Assembly: GCF_000327385.1 (NCBI RefSeq)
Contig: NW_008708898.1
Span: forward strand, 1,451,483-1,515,482
Origin: Lottia gigantea
Taxonomy: Eukaryota > Mollusca > Gastropoda > Lottiidae
Direction: 5' to 3'
DNA: 64,000 nt
Shown: piece by piece, positions 1 to 12,399 of the stretch
How the letters are laid out: each line of letters opens with the position of its first letter
Numbering within the stretch: the first letter of the stretch is position 1
Position numbers and translations under genes: made by a program
Notes under the pieces: generated by a model
What the model was told of the DNA's origin: nothing
Databases searched by the model: none
Seen by the model: only the letters and a program-made list of their open reading frames with translations

Positions 1-3000
1 TTCATTTTCATGTTAAAATTGTTACAGATTAGGGTATCAGTTGTGAAAATAAATCCTGCACATCATGGCACCATTCATTATATTTGACTTGAAATACAAA
101 GCTGTAATTTAAAACAATATGTTTAGAAGGATTAAAGTTGTGTTGATTATTAGTTGTAAAATGAAGAAAGACAACTCTGTATTTAATGATGATTAATGAT
201 GATGAGAGCTCATAGTTAAAGACAGGTGATGAAATAGGATCGAGGCGATTTTAAAACTTGGTACAGGCTTTAAGAAGATTAGTAGGGTATTATTTGTTTA
301 AGCCTTGTTTAAAATTGTAACAAAATGACAGTAGTGATTTGTAATTAGATATCTAAGTTGTCTCTGATGTTTACAGATTCCTGTAAATCAGCTTACAACC
401 AGATTCAAATAATTTGCTGCTTTCAAAAGTTTGATGTGATTGGACCATTAATCTCTTTAGCTTTAATTATTTATCAGGACACAGCAGATTTTGGAACCCA
501 GTAGAATATTAACTTTTTAGGCCCTAATATTATTAACCTCTTTGATACAAAAATATCAAATTTTGTGTTGGGATCTCTAGACAGGTTGGGATATCTAGAC
601 ATAAGTATCCAAGAATCCAAAACTAAGGAAAACCTCAGACCCCAGACCTTCTTTGAACATGTAATTGAAAGAGTAATTTACAAAAGGAAATATTCTCATA
701 AATTGTCATCAAAACATTGGTACTTGTAACATGTAAAACGAAAGAATGTTGATTTCAGTAAGACTAAAGAATATATTTTGTAACAAACTGCTTTTAAAAT
801 ACTAACTTTCTTGTTTTGAATTGTTGGTATTGTTTACCACATTCATAAACTCAGTGACAGTAGAGTAAATATATAGGACTGTCGGTAACTGAGGACAGTC
901 GGACATGCCTAGTATATAGTAGAGAGGTTCCGAGCTTTGTACACCAATTGAGGACAGATTTGTGAACGAAGAGTACCTTCGGCCTACAACCTGGTTGATA
1001 ATTACCATGTGCTACAGTCTATTTGTATTATTTATTCACCTGGTGAGAGTTACTCACTCCTTCCCCTCGGTTAGAAATATTATTCATGGCATCTCACTCT
1101 CGACCCGTGCCATAAATGCCATCATTATTGTCCTTACTGTCCCAAAAGAACAACAGACTAGTGATTTGTTTTCTATTAACAGCTCTGTTGTTTTATTTGT
1201 TTGTAATCGAATTCTTGTGAGGAATGTTGAAAGCTTATCTGATCTTTTCTTTTGATGAAAGTCTGTTAGAATGCTGATGTTTATTGTAATGGTATGTTGA
1301 ACAGATAAAATGTTTAGTATTTGACTAGTCCTTCTCTTGTGATTTTTCATAAATTATTGTGGTCTGAAACAGTATTCTTATAATTACTCTTGTAGTGCTC
1401 TGTGCCTTAAAAAAAGATACTTAAAATACATTTCCTAGCAATGTTATTATTGAAAAATACCAATTTATTATACCATTTAGTAGGCCAACTCTGTAAATGT
1501 GTAAAGAAAAATATGCTTCCTGCTTTCTCTATTGAAAATTATAAGCAATTTCTGGTTTGTCAATCTCATATGATGTAATGATAATATGATTTTTGACAAC
1601 TGTCAAATTGGTGAAAAGTCTCTATTACATATTTGATGGACATTTAATTGCAGAAGTTTCAACATTTTTACATATTGACACATTGATGTTCTGATACTCT
1701 GGCAGTTTTGTTCCTTACCAGAAACACAAGGACATGGATACATTAGGAAAGGATTTTTTTGTTAAATCAATAAACAAAATATAAACCTAAAGAATTTGGG
1801 ATGTATTCTTATACTTGTTCACCATGACATTAAAGTGAGAGATGCACATTTTGTTTGACCAAAATTGTTCTCAGCTCACCATTAGAATTTGAGCCTTTAA
1901 ATCCATATGTGTCAAGAATTATCTGTGTTTGAACGTTAAAATGACGACTCATCATTTTAAGATACTCTGTGATATATAGAAAAGACATATATAGAAATAG
2001 TGAGTAAAATGCCCAGTATTTTAAGGAATTATGCGTTATTTCATACATATCAAGTACTTCTGAAGACTATTTACATATATTCAAGACTCAAATCAGCCAT
2101 GAAAATGGTGCACTGGTCCCTTTAAGAATAATTTTTCTATATGAATTGTTTAGTAAAAAAAGATGTATTCTGAGACTTGATATATTCAAATATAGAATTT
2201 TATGTGTTTCCTTTCATTTAAATGTCTGTCATTTATTTTATTCTGTATTGAAAAGGAAGAGTGTTGTAGGGGGTCGTAAGACTTTTCCTTTTCTGCAATT
2301 GATATGAGACCTGGAATTTTTCACTTTTATGATTTACGCGACCTTAAACAGGAAATATTGGGAATGTGAAGAAAATTGCATACACCTTCCCTACTGAGTA
2401 GACTGTGAGAGGTGGCAGAATTTCTACCATTTCATGTGGATTTTAATAGATTTACTTAATGAAGGAATTAACACTCGTGTTCCTATCCTACTGTGTTTAA
2501 TGAACGTTAGCCAAGATTAGGTTGAAATTTATTTGATTACATCAGTCAGAAATGAGACGGGCAAGATGAAGTTCACAAGATAAATGATAACCTTAATGTC
2601 TCGACATTTCAAATTATTCTTTTCAACTGAAATATATCATTTATATAAAAAATACTATTTAATATATTCCATACTGTATAAGTTATTTATGGCTATTTTA
2701 GACTATGTATAGTAGTGATTTATTGCAAAATAATGAAGCACTTTACACATTCTGCAAGGGTAATTCACTACCTGTCTCATGGGTAAGGCGCCTGGAATGC
2801 ATGTTGAATAAAGGCAGAAGATGTCTTAAGGAAAAAGTTTTTTTTGGGTCTCTTTTAACTTTTTCTACTCCCATGCCTGAAATATACTGTCCCTTCTGCC
2901 TCCAGACTTAAGAAGATGTCACTCTAAATTTAGTAACTAAAATTTTATACATGAAGAATCATCAAGAAACAACAGTTTTTATGGACTTCTAAATGAATCG

Positions 3001-3397
3001 TTGTGTCAATCCAAATATTTTTTAATTAGAAGAATTATCACCAATGTGCTCAGTTCATATTTCTATAATGTCATGATAAAATTCCTTTACTTCAACCAAA
3101 TATTCTCAAATTTAGCATAAATCATTATTTATATATTTATTTATCAAAATGTATATGGCCTTCAAGATAACAATATGAGCTCAAGCTGATTTATTCAGGA
3201 TAACTGTTGTTGAGAAAACAAATTTTAGCTTCATTTTGTGATTTATTTCATCCGAGAAGTATCTGGCTTAAATTGTAGTCAGTTGAACTTAGACATGATA
3301 ATTTCTGCAAACTGTTGTAAAGAAAGTCATCAGATTTAAATGTCTATGATTCATGCTTGAAATAATTTAACAAAATTTATATTTTGATGTTTTTCAG
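1..3397 (+). other. SCAPER intron (3' part), no further exon seen
   Basis: I looked for the preceding SCAPER exon (expected VGYF..LN..N-type residues just before VIIQSG) and did not find it, so this is at least 3.4 kb of one intron. It holds a TIR element at 1830-2125. A somewhat more GC-rich stretch at about 840-1260 has two short inverted repeats (GACTGTC/GACAGTC at 877-900; ATGGCA/TGCCAT at 1086-1113) and may be an old unclassified repeat. The rest is A+T-rich with nothing notable. Confidence 0.7.
1830..2125 (+). mobile_element. TTAA-flanked MITE, copy 1
   Basis: A non-coding element of about 296 bp. The left end reads TTAAAGTGAGAGATGCAC and the right end, reverse-complemented, TTAAAGGGACCAGTGCACC, so it has imperfect terminal inverted repeats. 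It shares internal sequence with the copy at 16643-16898, most clearly TTTACATATATTCAAGACTC at 2070-2089 and the upstream AAGGAATTRTGCGNTATTT stretch. TTAA lies at both ends, which would fit a piggyBac-type target-site duplication, but TTAA could equally be part of the TIR. There is no coding capacity. The copies are clearly diverged, so the insertion is old. Confidence 0.7.
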
Positions 3398-3589
3398 GTG
3401 ATAATCCAGTCTGGTCAACCACCAACAGTATTACAACAACTCTGTGTTTTACCATTTGAGTATTTCAGTGACCCTAAACTGACCAATATACTGTTCCCTA
3501 CTCTCATAGCCTGCTGTTATCAAAATACATTAAATAGAGAAATACTGGAACAGGAATTGAGTTGTGCCCTATTATCTAACTTTATTGAG
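3398..3589 (+). CDS. SCAPER: SCAPER antepenultimate coding exon (64 codons)
   Basis: The exon starts after a TTTTCAG acceptor ending at 3397 and stops before a GTAGGT donor at 3590. It is 192 nt, begins in phase 0 and ends in phase 0. It begins V-I-I-Q-S-G and ends N-F-I-E. The conserved core is [22 protein letters not shown] and LEQELSC. This is the most family-diagnostic piece of SCAPER in the window. Confidence 0.96.
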
Positions 3590-6500
3590 GTAGGTATTTT
3601 ATTTTTCTGAAAATCAGGGAGCTAGGATGAGATATAGTCATAGTCTTAAGATAGATTCAAAATGGAATTGAAGAAACACCTATTTAGAGATGTCCAGTCA
3701 GTTGACTTAAAGCTGATCACTGTCAAAACTACTTTTTGACCAATCTTTCCAAGATAATTTTGAAATTGTAATTTAGTCTTTATTTAGATACAATCTGTTT
3801 ATAAGGTTCCTTTTGGTTCACTAGTTGAAATGGGTGTTACACATTCTCTCCTCATATAACTCTGCATGTCAGATTAATGAATTGCACATCCAATTTCTAA
3901 TCATTCTACAGTCCCAGTGGTGTTTGGCTCACTCCTTCTCATAATGAATTGGATGAGTTTATTGATAGTAGTCTTACTATTTATTTTATTATTTACTATC
4001 TTGACAGCATCATTCTACTCTGACAGTTTCAAGATGGCTGACCACTACCATGTTATCTTCTAAATAACCTTGATTTTATCAAAATATGGAATTTCTTTTA
4101 TCTTGTTTTACTAATTGATAAATTGGTTTGTACATCAATTGGTCAGATATAGCCATTGCTTGGAATTTTATTTCTGATGAGGATGGTCTTAACTGAGAAT
4201 TTTAATTTTGAAGAGAACTAATTTGGACATGTTGCCGATGTCTGTATGAACTTGGATTGTGTGATAATAATGTCTTACTAGAGTAAAATAATGGTTGAAT
4301 TTTGAATTGTGAATTGGCTTTAAAGACAATTTCATTGATAATTTGTACAGTATAAATGTGGACTGTCCACAAAATGATGCATATCTCAAGAATCAATGAA
4401 TTCATACATACATTAACTAAAAAAAGGCCCAAAAATATTTCTTTGCACTATTGCTGCACATTCTTTATTCTGGAAACCTTTCAATGGAATAAAGAACACT
4501 GCCTTGATGTTGAGAGTAAAAGATTGAAATCTTATCGTATCATCTGAAAGCCATGTGAATTGTGGAGGACACAAAGAGTAAATTAAGAAACTAATTATTC
4601 TGCCAAAGACTTGAGGGAAACTCCTTTATATTAGCTTACTAGATTGTAAAATGTGATCACAGCCAATTTGTGAGGTCCTTATTTTAGTTTGACACTTGTC
4701 ACATGTTCTGCTGCCAAATCAAGACATTTTCTAATCTAAACTTACTCTATTTGATAAAATCTGTGTTTACTTTTGCTGAAGTTTGTTGGTAAATTAAAGG
4801 AATTTTAACCACTTTTGACTAAGTGTCTGGAAAAGTTGGTTATTTAAAATTGTCTGCTGGAAATAAGATCTGTTTAACAAAAACAGTCTCAAAGAAAAAT
4901 GCCAAATTGACTTAGCAGTTATGAATTATTTTTGTCATTATTGCACATGATGTTATAATATCAGTATGCATCAATTCTTATAACATACTGAAAAAGTTAA
5001 ATGGCTAGGAGATTTCCAATTTTCAAAGCGTAAGGTAGTCTGCAAATCCACAAAATAAGTCTATGTATCCTACCTGGGTCTGTAGGAAGTATTTTCTGCC
5101 CCTTGCACTGCAATAAGATTATATTTATGTTTTTAGATAGTCAAAAATTATAGCTGGTAGTGCAAATGATTTGATGAATATTTACCCTTATGGATTACAA
5201 AAAATACAATAAAAATATCTTGTATGAGGTGTTTATCTATGTGAATATTTAGAAGTGCATCACATATAATGAAAAGATTGCAGCCTTATATTGTAGATAA
5301 CTTACAATAAAGACAGTAAATCCCACCTACTTCAAATTTACCAGAGAATTACATGATTACATGACAATTTACAATTTCTATATTCATATTAATTTATCAT
5401 TTCACACTTAATAAATTTGATAAATGAAATTTATAATAAAAATAGTTCAAATAGAGACCATTGTCAACTGTGGTTTTGTTTGATATAATAAGATTATAGG
5501 GAGTTTTAGGGTCATCACTATCCTGCTGTGTCTTGAGATATTAGATATCTAATAGACACTGACAGCTTTTCATAGTTTTTTCTTCCATTGTCCAAGAAAT
5601 TGAAAAAGTTACGGAAAAAAAAAGTTCTTGATCTACTCAGCACAAAATAAATAAATATCATATTTGAAATTTCAAAAAAATTATGTACTATAATAAAATA
5701 TTTTGAATTTCTAATTTTTACTTTAGAATGATAAATTTCTTCAGTTCTGATTTTGAAATTTCTTTTGTATTACCAAGAGCAGTTACTTTTAATTCTGAGG
5801 TTCTACATATTCTTATATATGAATATATTAACTCATAAATTACCTAATAAAACAAATACCAACCAGGATAATGTTTTATATTTGTTTACACTGAGGTTTA
5901 AATAGATTTCTTCTATAATGCTCTATTTTTAGTTTAAGTTATTTGATGGTAGGGTATAAAATTAGTCAATGGATCTGCTATAATCAAATTGAGTGTGGTT
6001 TGTTCACTATATAATCTAATTTACCACAATATTAGTGTGATTGAAATTCATTTAGACACTAGAAGACTACTTGGTGCTCACTCCAACACAAACTTTGACC
6101 CCAACACAAGCCATTTTCTGCTTTTTCATTGATTTCTGATCAAAATCTATTAATTTATTTCTTGATAATATAATTCAATGACTTGAAATCGCGATCTAGC
6201 CTCAGGCAATTTTCGTTTCTTTTTCTGTGTAGTATGAGAAAGAAAACTAAGAGATTTATTATAATTATATTACTGTGATTGAGATTTTATTTCCATTATT
6301 TATTTGTTGTTCAATCAGAAATATTATTAGAAATTGTAAAATATTAACCATAGAATATATATTATATTTTGTATATTTGAATTCACATTTTGTTTTGTAT
6401 TAATGATCTCACATTCTGTTATAACTTGTCTTCCACTGCACAACCTATATTAAAACAATGATGTTAAACCTCATCACAGAGTTGGTCATATTTGGGTTCC

Positions 6501-9291
6501 CACAGGAAAATGTATTTTAGCTTTCAAAGAGTAGACCACTTTATTTGAGCCTTCACTCAAGGACCCTAAAAAGTGTTCATCAAGGTGTGTCAGAATTAAA
6601 GCGGTTCTCAGAAGCTTGCCTGTTTGCATTATAAAAATTATAGGTTCTCAGAACAGAGCTGAAGAAGTTTGTGTATTGTGAACAAGGATAGGGATTTGAT
6701 AATTTGTATAATTTGATGCCAATGATTAATATAGATTGCATTCTTATATTGTTTAGTCTGAGTTCTGGTCTAATGAATAGATATTACCCTTACTAGTCAT
6801 CTCTTATCATTCTTTCTCTCTTGTCAAACTTCTCCTTCAAACACAAGGTAATGTCCACCAAGATTTTTCAAATAAGTAGATGTCATTTCCAGGTGTGAAA
6901 ATAACCAATCATCTTTCATCAACCAATTTGGAACATTCATCAAACATTTCACAATGTTTTAAAACACTGAGACAATTAGTCATCACTGTCTGAATCTAAA
7001 CTAAGCATTCAGTCACGCAATGTCAACTTTCTCTTTCACTCTGGTCAATTGTTAACGAAGCATGATGGTCAGTCTCATACCACATGGTCTGCTGAAACTG
7101 TCTGGACATCATATGACCTCTATTCAAGGTCATCACCTTTAAAAGTCTGCTGTTTCAATGTTAACCTTTAGTCTAGTTGTCATAATCTATAGAGTTTCTT
7201 GATATTAAATGGTTTGATCTTGTAATTAGATTAAAATATTTCTTCATTTATATTCTCTGAAAATATGTATCTATGTCTTTTGTCAAAAGTACGGTATATT
7301 CATTTGTTCCAGGCATTTAGACTGCTGTCAAACAAAATATTTTAATGTTTAAAGGCAAAAATATAAATAGATCAATAGCCCTTATTAATAGGTACGTTTC
7401 TGTATCATGGACACTGTTTTGAGGATGGGTTGTTTGAATCTTCACATGATGTCATTTACTTGGTTACATGGTGATAGTGGGTTTTAATTTTGGTCAGTGT
7501 GTGGAAGCTTTGTGATCTTTCCTTCTTATTTCTGATATATTTCTTATAAGCCGTAAATATAGCAAATGAACCATATTAGCCTATGTGGACTCTCTGAAAG
7601 GGATGCCGACATATCAGATCCCATTAAGTTTTCCAGTAGCATTTCCTGCCTTGCAGTACCCACCACAGTTTTCATCATTCAATTAAGTCTTTGCGCCCAA
7701 GAGAAAAAAATATGTTATTTCCAATAATTTATGATTTTGTATTTGTTTGTAGCTTGAAGGTGTAGAATTGAAGATTAATTTGAAGGTGTGATTAAATTAA
7801 TATCAATAAGAGATAACATGATCTTATTAAACAGACAAAAATACAAGATATGAAAGAGCCTTGAGACATAACCCTTACAGCAATATCTAAATAATGACTT
7901 TATAACTAGTGAAGAAAGAGGCAAATCATCTTATCAATTTCTTATATTTGTTTAAACTTGACGTCAGGCCCTTTGATGTGGGGTAATTTATCAAAATTGG
8001 TCCCAATTATACACAAAAATAAGGGGTAGTTATGATCAGTTAGACTGTTAGATAGTGAATAAAAAATCACAAGATAGTGTGGCTCGAGACAAATATCTTC
8101 AATATATTATCTTGATTTTTATTAATTCTAATCTAAACATAGCTTTTCACCTACGTCTTAATCTTAAACCGCCCCAACATTTACTCTCATATTATCTTTC
8201 TTTAGTTTGTTATTGATATGACCTATAAAAAAATCATGCATATTAAATAACATCAAGTTTATTTGAATTATAGGGATTTACCATATTTATTCTTTATAAA
8301 TATATATTTTAGGGTAGGTCTGGTGGGACAGGGTTAGAAAATTTCTCACTTAATAAATCTACATAATCTTTGATATTTATTCCTTTCCTGACATGAAGCT
8401 TCTACATTTTCAGATTCTTGAAACTTTAAAGGGTCTGAAATTTACCATCAATTTTATTTTCAATGTATTTTTATTGCCATGACCAATTTTATGACAAAGA
8501 GTTTTCAGGAACTAAATACTGGTCATTAATTGTTTAATATTAAAAAAGATTTATGTCTATCCTTGTGATAAGATATTTTTTTTTTTTTTGCTCATCAAAA
8601 CTTTAAAATTCATTCCTCTCTGTTTTTTTTCCAGGAGAAAATATTGGAGGCCCAACAACAGAAATCTTCTCAAAACAGTACAGCTAAGAAAAGTAAGGGT
8701 CAACAAGGTGTGTGTGTTGTTTAGTTTAGATTTCATTTCTTTTTTTAGTTCATGCACATCTATCATAGATTTATGAAATTTTGATGAATGAAACTTGATT
8801 TGATTGCTATAAAATATCTTCATGTTCTTTGTGTGTTTTTGATTTTATGAAATTTACATCAATTCAAATCACAGTATGCACCAACACTATTTCACACAGT
8901 ATTCAGTTGCACAGTTTTAGTGTGTTTGTTACAATATAGAGCAATGATCTTGGAATCTATATTTTTTGGTCAATGAGTTTAAGTTTTTTTGTAAAAATGA
9001 GATCAATAATAAAATTTAATGCTTGAATAGCTCTGTGCATAGATCTTAAAAACAATCCCTGTGTAAGACCTTAAAAACATATTTAGAACCTGCCTCCTAA
9101 GAAATTTGATGTACTTCCAGGTGGAAAATCCATTATTCTTTTCTTTAAATCTGTGATAATCTGTGTTATTCTATGTTTCAGATAAATCAGCTGTACCAGA
9201 CTCTGACAGTAGAATGAATTTATCATTCCGCTTCCCACAAGATCAGTGGTTAGTAGCCCAACAGTATTTTGAAGAGGAAATCAGTGAATAA
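3398..9291 (+). CDS. SCAPER: SCAPER, C-terminal three exons (partial gene; 5' part outside window)
   Basis: Three exons join as 3398-3589, 8635-8707 and 9182-9291, ending at TAA 9289-9291. Together they give the last 123 residues of SCAPER, a protein of about 1,400 aa in vertebrates that binds cyclin A at the ER and is linked to cell-cycle and ciliary roles. The first exon carries the family's conserved C-terminal block (PTVLQQLC, then FEYFSDPKL, then [11 protein letters not shown] and [10 protein letters not shown]). From memory this matches human SCAPER almost position for position. The last exon holds the terminal [15 protein letters not shown] segment, equivalent to human RFPQQAW..ARQFF. 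Junctions are GT-AG and phases agree (0, then 1). All upstream exons lie left of the window. The gene converges on Islet, as in vertebrates. Identity is confident; only the short middle exon, which is poorly conserved, is less certain. Confidence 0.95.
3590..8634 (+). other. SCAPER intron, 5.0 kb, candidate regulatory DNA
   Basis: A large A+T-rich intron with poly-T tracts near its 3' end. No coding potential is visible. Motifs worth noting are a complete CRE palindrome TGACGTCA at 7959-7966 and an everted nuclear-receptor pair: TGACCT, seven bases, then AGGTCA within TCAAGGTCA (7124-7132). In other animals SCAPER introns harbour Islet enhancers, so this intron is a reasonable place to look. 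That role is inference. Confidence 0.6.
8635..8707 (+). CDS. SCAPER: SCAPER penultimate coding exon (low-complexity linker)
   Basis: The acceptor is a long T-tract ending CCAG at 8634, and the donor is GTGTGT at 8708. The exon is 73 nt, entered in phase 0 and left in phase 1. It encodes a Gln/Lys/Ser-rich linker ([14 protein letters not shown], then KKSKGQQ). The human protein also has a poorly conserved hydrophilic linker here, between the ILEQEMSC block and the terminal RFPQ segment. Support comes from the strong acceptor, matching phases on both sides and an open frame, not from residue identity. Confidence 0.85.
8708..9181 (+). other. SCAPER last intron, 474 bp
   Basis: A GT-AG intron between the last two coding exons, A+T-rich throughout. 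I see no motif, repeat or reading frame in it. Confidence 0.85.
9182..9291 (+). CDS. SCAPER: SCAPER terminal coding exon
   Basis: The acceptor TTTCAG ends at 9181. The split Asp codon (G+AT) is followed by 34 further codons and the TAA stop at 9289-9291. The end of the exon, [21 protein letters not shown], matches the SCAPER C-terminus (RFPQ, a Trp, then an Ala/Gln-rich amphipathic helix). Confidence 0.93.
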
Positions 9292-11270
9292 TAACTCAGA
9301 TATCTGAACAATCAGACTTCTTGTAATATTGGGCAAGTCTTGATCATGTCAAACTGTTTTGCTTTTTTTGCACTTTACATGGCTTGTTGCTGAAATTTCA
9401 TATCTTACAATGCTTGTATCTGAATAATATTGAGAAATTTGACTGGTTGAGATCATAACTAATCAGAGTCTAGTATATCAACATGAAAGGTTGTGATATT
9501 TCTGAAAACAGGCATCTTACAACAAATACAATGCCCATATTTACTCATTGAAGTTAAAGACTTCAGACTTTGTAAAGAGTCTCCTTATTAGTACAGTATT
9601 GACCAATCAGTTATTAGTGACAAAGTTTCTCATAAAGGATAAAGGAAATCCAAATTCTCTGTATATGATACATACAAAATAGCAAAGCTTTAAATTTCTT
9701 AACATTTCCATTTATGAAAATATCCATGAATTATGTTTGAGGAGACCTTATCATCTAACAATATTGAATTTTTTTCTGTGATATACTGATGATATCATCA
9801 TTTTGTTGTAAAGCTATAAGCTTCCTCTGTGACCTTAGAAGATAAAGACGATAAAGCAATACTAGCATTTATAGGGTGTAAAATTGCAGTATAGCAAATT
9901 TTACGAAAGCACAGGCAATATTTGGTTTAGAGTAAAGAAGATTGAAGCAAAGGTTAGGACCAAGATTCACCAGAATGATTTACCTCTCATTATCTGCCTT
10001 ATGGTATTATAGCTCTTAATTTCAATTCACACTGCTATCAGACAAATACCAAACCGATAAGGTTAGCTTATTAAGTCAAAAAATTACAAGCCATTTGATG
10101 AAATAGGTGTTGGTGAAGCTCAAAATTATCAAAGGCAAGGCCATGGAATCCATAAAATCAAACAAAACAGTCTTGCACTCCACACATTCAAGGATGTATT
10201 ATGATATAGTGATGACAGTGTGAATTGAACCTCACCCTTCAGAAGGTTGCAAGAGTTGTTGTTCTGTGATACATTGTAAATATAGCAACATCTACCATAA
10301 TTTTGCTTTCACTGTGTATTAAATATTTCATTCATGTGTAACAGTATTTTATCATTTGAACACCTCTGTTAGACTGTGTGAGTTTTGACATCTTACATGT
10401 ATACTCTTCTTTCAGCAAATGCAAAAATATATGCTCCATGTCATTTTCTCTATGTGATAGTTGCTTTTTGGCTCACAAATTTTATATATGCATGTAATGT
10501 GTTGATTAAAATGATAATTGATAAGGTTTGAGTTGTAGTACCATCAGAACATATCTTACATAACCATCAAAATAACAGGAACCAATTATCATATTGCATA
10601 TCATTATGTTTAATTCTAAATATATGTTGTGTTTGCTTGGGTTGTTAAGAAAATTTAGTCATGTGTATTCATATAAAAATATGAATCTTCTCAAGCGCCG
10701 TAAAGAAATGAATACATATTTGGCTCACAAGAGGCATATGCTAGAAAATTATGAAATTTTTTCCGCCAATTCCTTGAAAATGGGTTGAAAATGGATATCT
10801 TGGAGATGATATTTCAACGTTTCAACCATGATTCTTGATTCATCGATTCAACCGAAAAACATTCCTGAAATCAAAATTAGGCTTTTGTAAAGAAAAATAA
10901 AGATATTTATTCACTTCCGGGTACGATTCAAAACATTTCCACAAATAATCTACTTTATTTTGAGGTAGGATAGTAGTAATGAACACAATATAAGTCTGGT
11001 TTACATTACGCTTATAACTAACTATTTTACCTCAAATCGAAATAGACTGTTCTTGTTTATGTTTGAATCGTAGCCGAATGTGAATAAATATATTTTCTCG
11101 ACTAGAATATGAACAGATAAATTATTTGCCTTGTTTATTTGTTGTGAAGATTTGTTTGTTTGTTTTTTCAATGAAATTATTTTGTTGTTTAAAAGTTTAT
11201 TTGTAAATAGTTTGTGTGAAATTTTCTGTGGTTGTTATAATGTTGAATAAACTTCACTACAAGTGAATTA
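9292..11270 (+). other. Probable SCAPER 3' UTR
   Basis: A+T-rich non-coding DNA after the stop. Candidate poly(A) signals are ATTAAA at about 10317, AATAAA at 10896-10901 and AATAAA at 11246-11251. The last follows a U-rich stretch with a Pumilio-type TGTAAATA just upstream and is the best-looking end. The UTR would then be about 2 kb. Transcript length is inferred; the more proximal signals may also be used. Confidence 0.4.
11246..11251 (+). promoter_or_regulatory. Candidate SCAPER poly(A) signal
   Basis: AATAAA in the sense orientation, about 2 kb after the SCAPER stop. It is preceded by T/G-rich sequence and a TGTAAATA element. It marks the point after which base composition becomes less A+T-rich. 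Confidence 0.4.
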
Positions 11271-12350
11271 AATTTGCCTTTCGCTTTTACTAGCTTCAAA
11301 TTGCAAGTTCTAGAGGATGAAATGGCGCCCTATCTCTCGTAATGGGTATAACAAGGCGAATTCAACAAGTCCCTGCAATTACCGTAAATCTGGAACCGAA
11401 TGTTTGACGTTGGACTGTTTGTTACAAGAATTAAATTTCCTGTCCTGTATAATATTCCCAATTTGTTCGCTTCGAGCGTTGTCCGTCTTGATAGTACATG
11501 TTACTGGCCTCTTACCCCAAAATAGAAAATACATATTGAATGATTGTAAAATAAAAAATTGTGTTCGCATTTGTAAAGCTTGAAAATATTTCTTCAGTAA
11601 GAGTGATAATCGGTAAAGATACGCCGCGTCGCGATGGGAATCTTCTTTTTGGCCATAACCTCGCGAAGGCTTCTGCCTTGTAAGTAAATCTTCCCCAATT
11701 TGCTGTAATTGATTCATTTACAACTGTGCAAGCACTCTTTTGCAATGAAGTAGAAGATCCGCCCGAAACAAAAGAACATTTGAAAAATGACAAGAGATAA
11801 ATCTAGCATGTAGAATAATAAAAATAGAGAATGTAATGTTTAGATAAGTTGAGATGAAGATTAACATCTTGTATATGTAATGAATGAGAACTAATTAAGA
11901 GCCAAGGTCTGTTTGATATATAAGCAGTTCTGGTCCGGATCAGGCGTGCTCTAGCTTACAAACTTCTTGTCAAAATCAATTTAGTTGTAAATGAAGATAT
12001 GCAGACAACTGCAGAAAAGGTGAAACAACCCACATCTTGAGACGGTTTTAGACGTTTTATAAATCAGCTTGTGAGGTTCTAAGATATGAATAGTTGACAC
12101 GCACTAGCTTGTAATACTTATATCTATGTTATGTTTTCGCACATTTTCTGAATTTTCTTGTAAGGGGTTTTCATAAAACATCAGGAATATTTTAGCTTTT
12201 AAACTGGTGTAGATTTCACCATTATCTTCGTCATATTTATGCCATTTTAAACCACATTCCCTTGTCCAATAAGTGTTTGACATTTTCTTTATGATAACTA
12301 GAGTCTCGGTTACGCTTTCTTTCTGGGGCACTTTTTGGTGCTGCTAGTTA
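11271..12350. other. Non-coding, relatively GC-rich block just past SCAPER
   Basis: About 11280-11800 is more balanced in composition than its surroundings and carries CpG-containing words (for example CGCCGCGTCGCGATGG near 11622). Open frames of 88-112 codons occur on both strands, but none resembles a known protein and they overlap each other, as expected of GC-richer non-coding DNA. It may be a conserved non-coding element. From 11800 to 12350 I see nothing specific. Confidence 0.4.
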
Positions 12351-12355
12351 AAGTG

Positions 12356-12389
12356 ACCAGTCAGACCAATGTGGGCCACATGGACTGGT
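12356..12389. repeat. Compact nested inverted repeat (hairpin)
   Basis: Outer arms ACCAGTC (12356-12362) and GACTGGT (12383-12389) enclose ATGTGG-G-CCACAT (12369-12381), a nearly perfect palindrome. The block is entered through TTAAAGTGACCAGT at 12348, which resembles the terminal repeat of the MITE family at 1830 and 16643. It could be an end or a fold-back derivative of that family. No matching second end was found nearby. Confidence 0.6.
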
Positions 12390-12399
12390 GTGGAATAGT

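Noticed and set aside
845-1260. 97-codon frame and hairpins in a GC-richer patch of the SCAPER intron
   Set aside because: The frame does not resemble the preceding SCAPER exon or any known protein; the hairpins are short. At most an unclassified repeat.
11379-11793. Overlapping 112- and 93-codon frames just past SCAPER
   Set aside because: Different frames and strands overlap over the same GC-richer stretch and none resembles a protein family.
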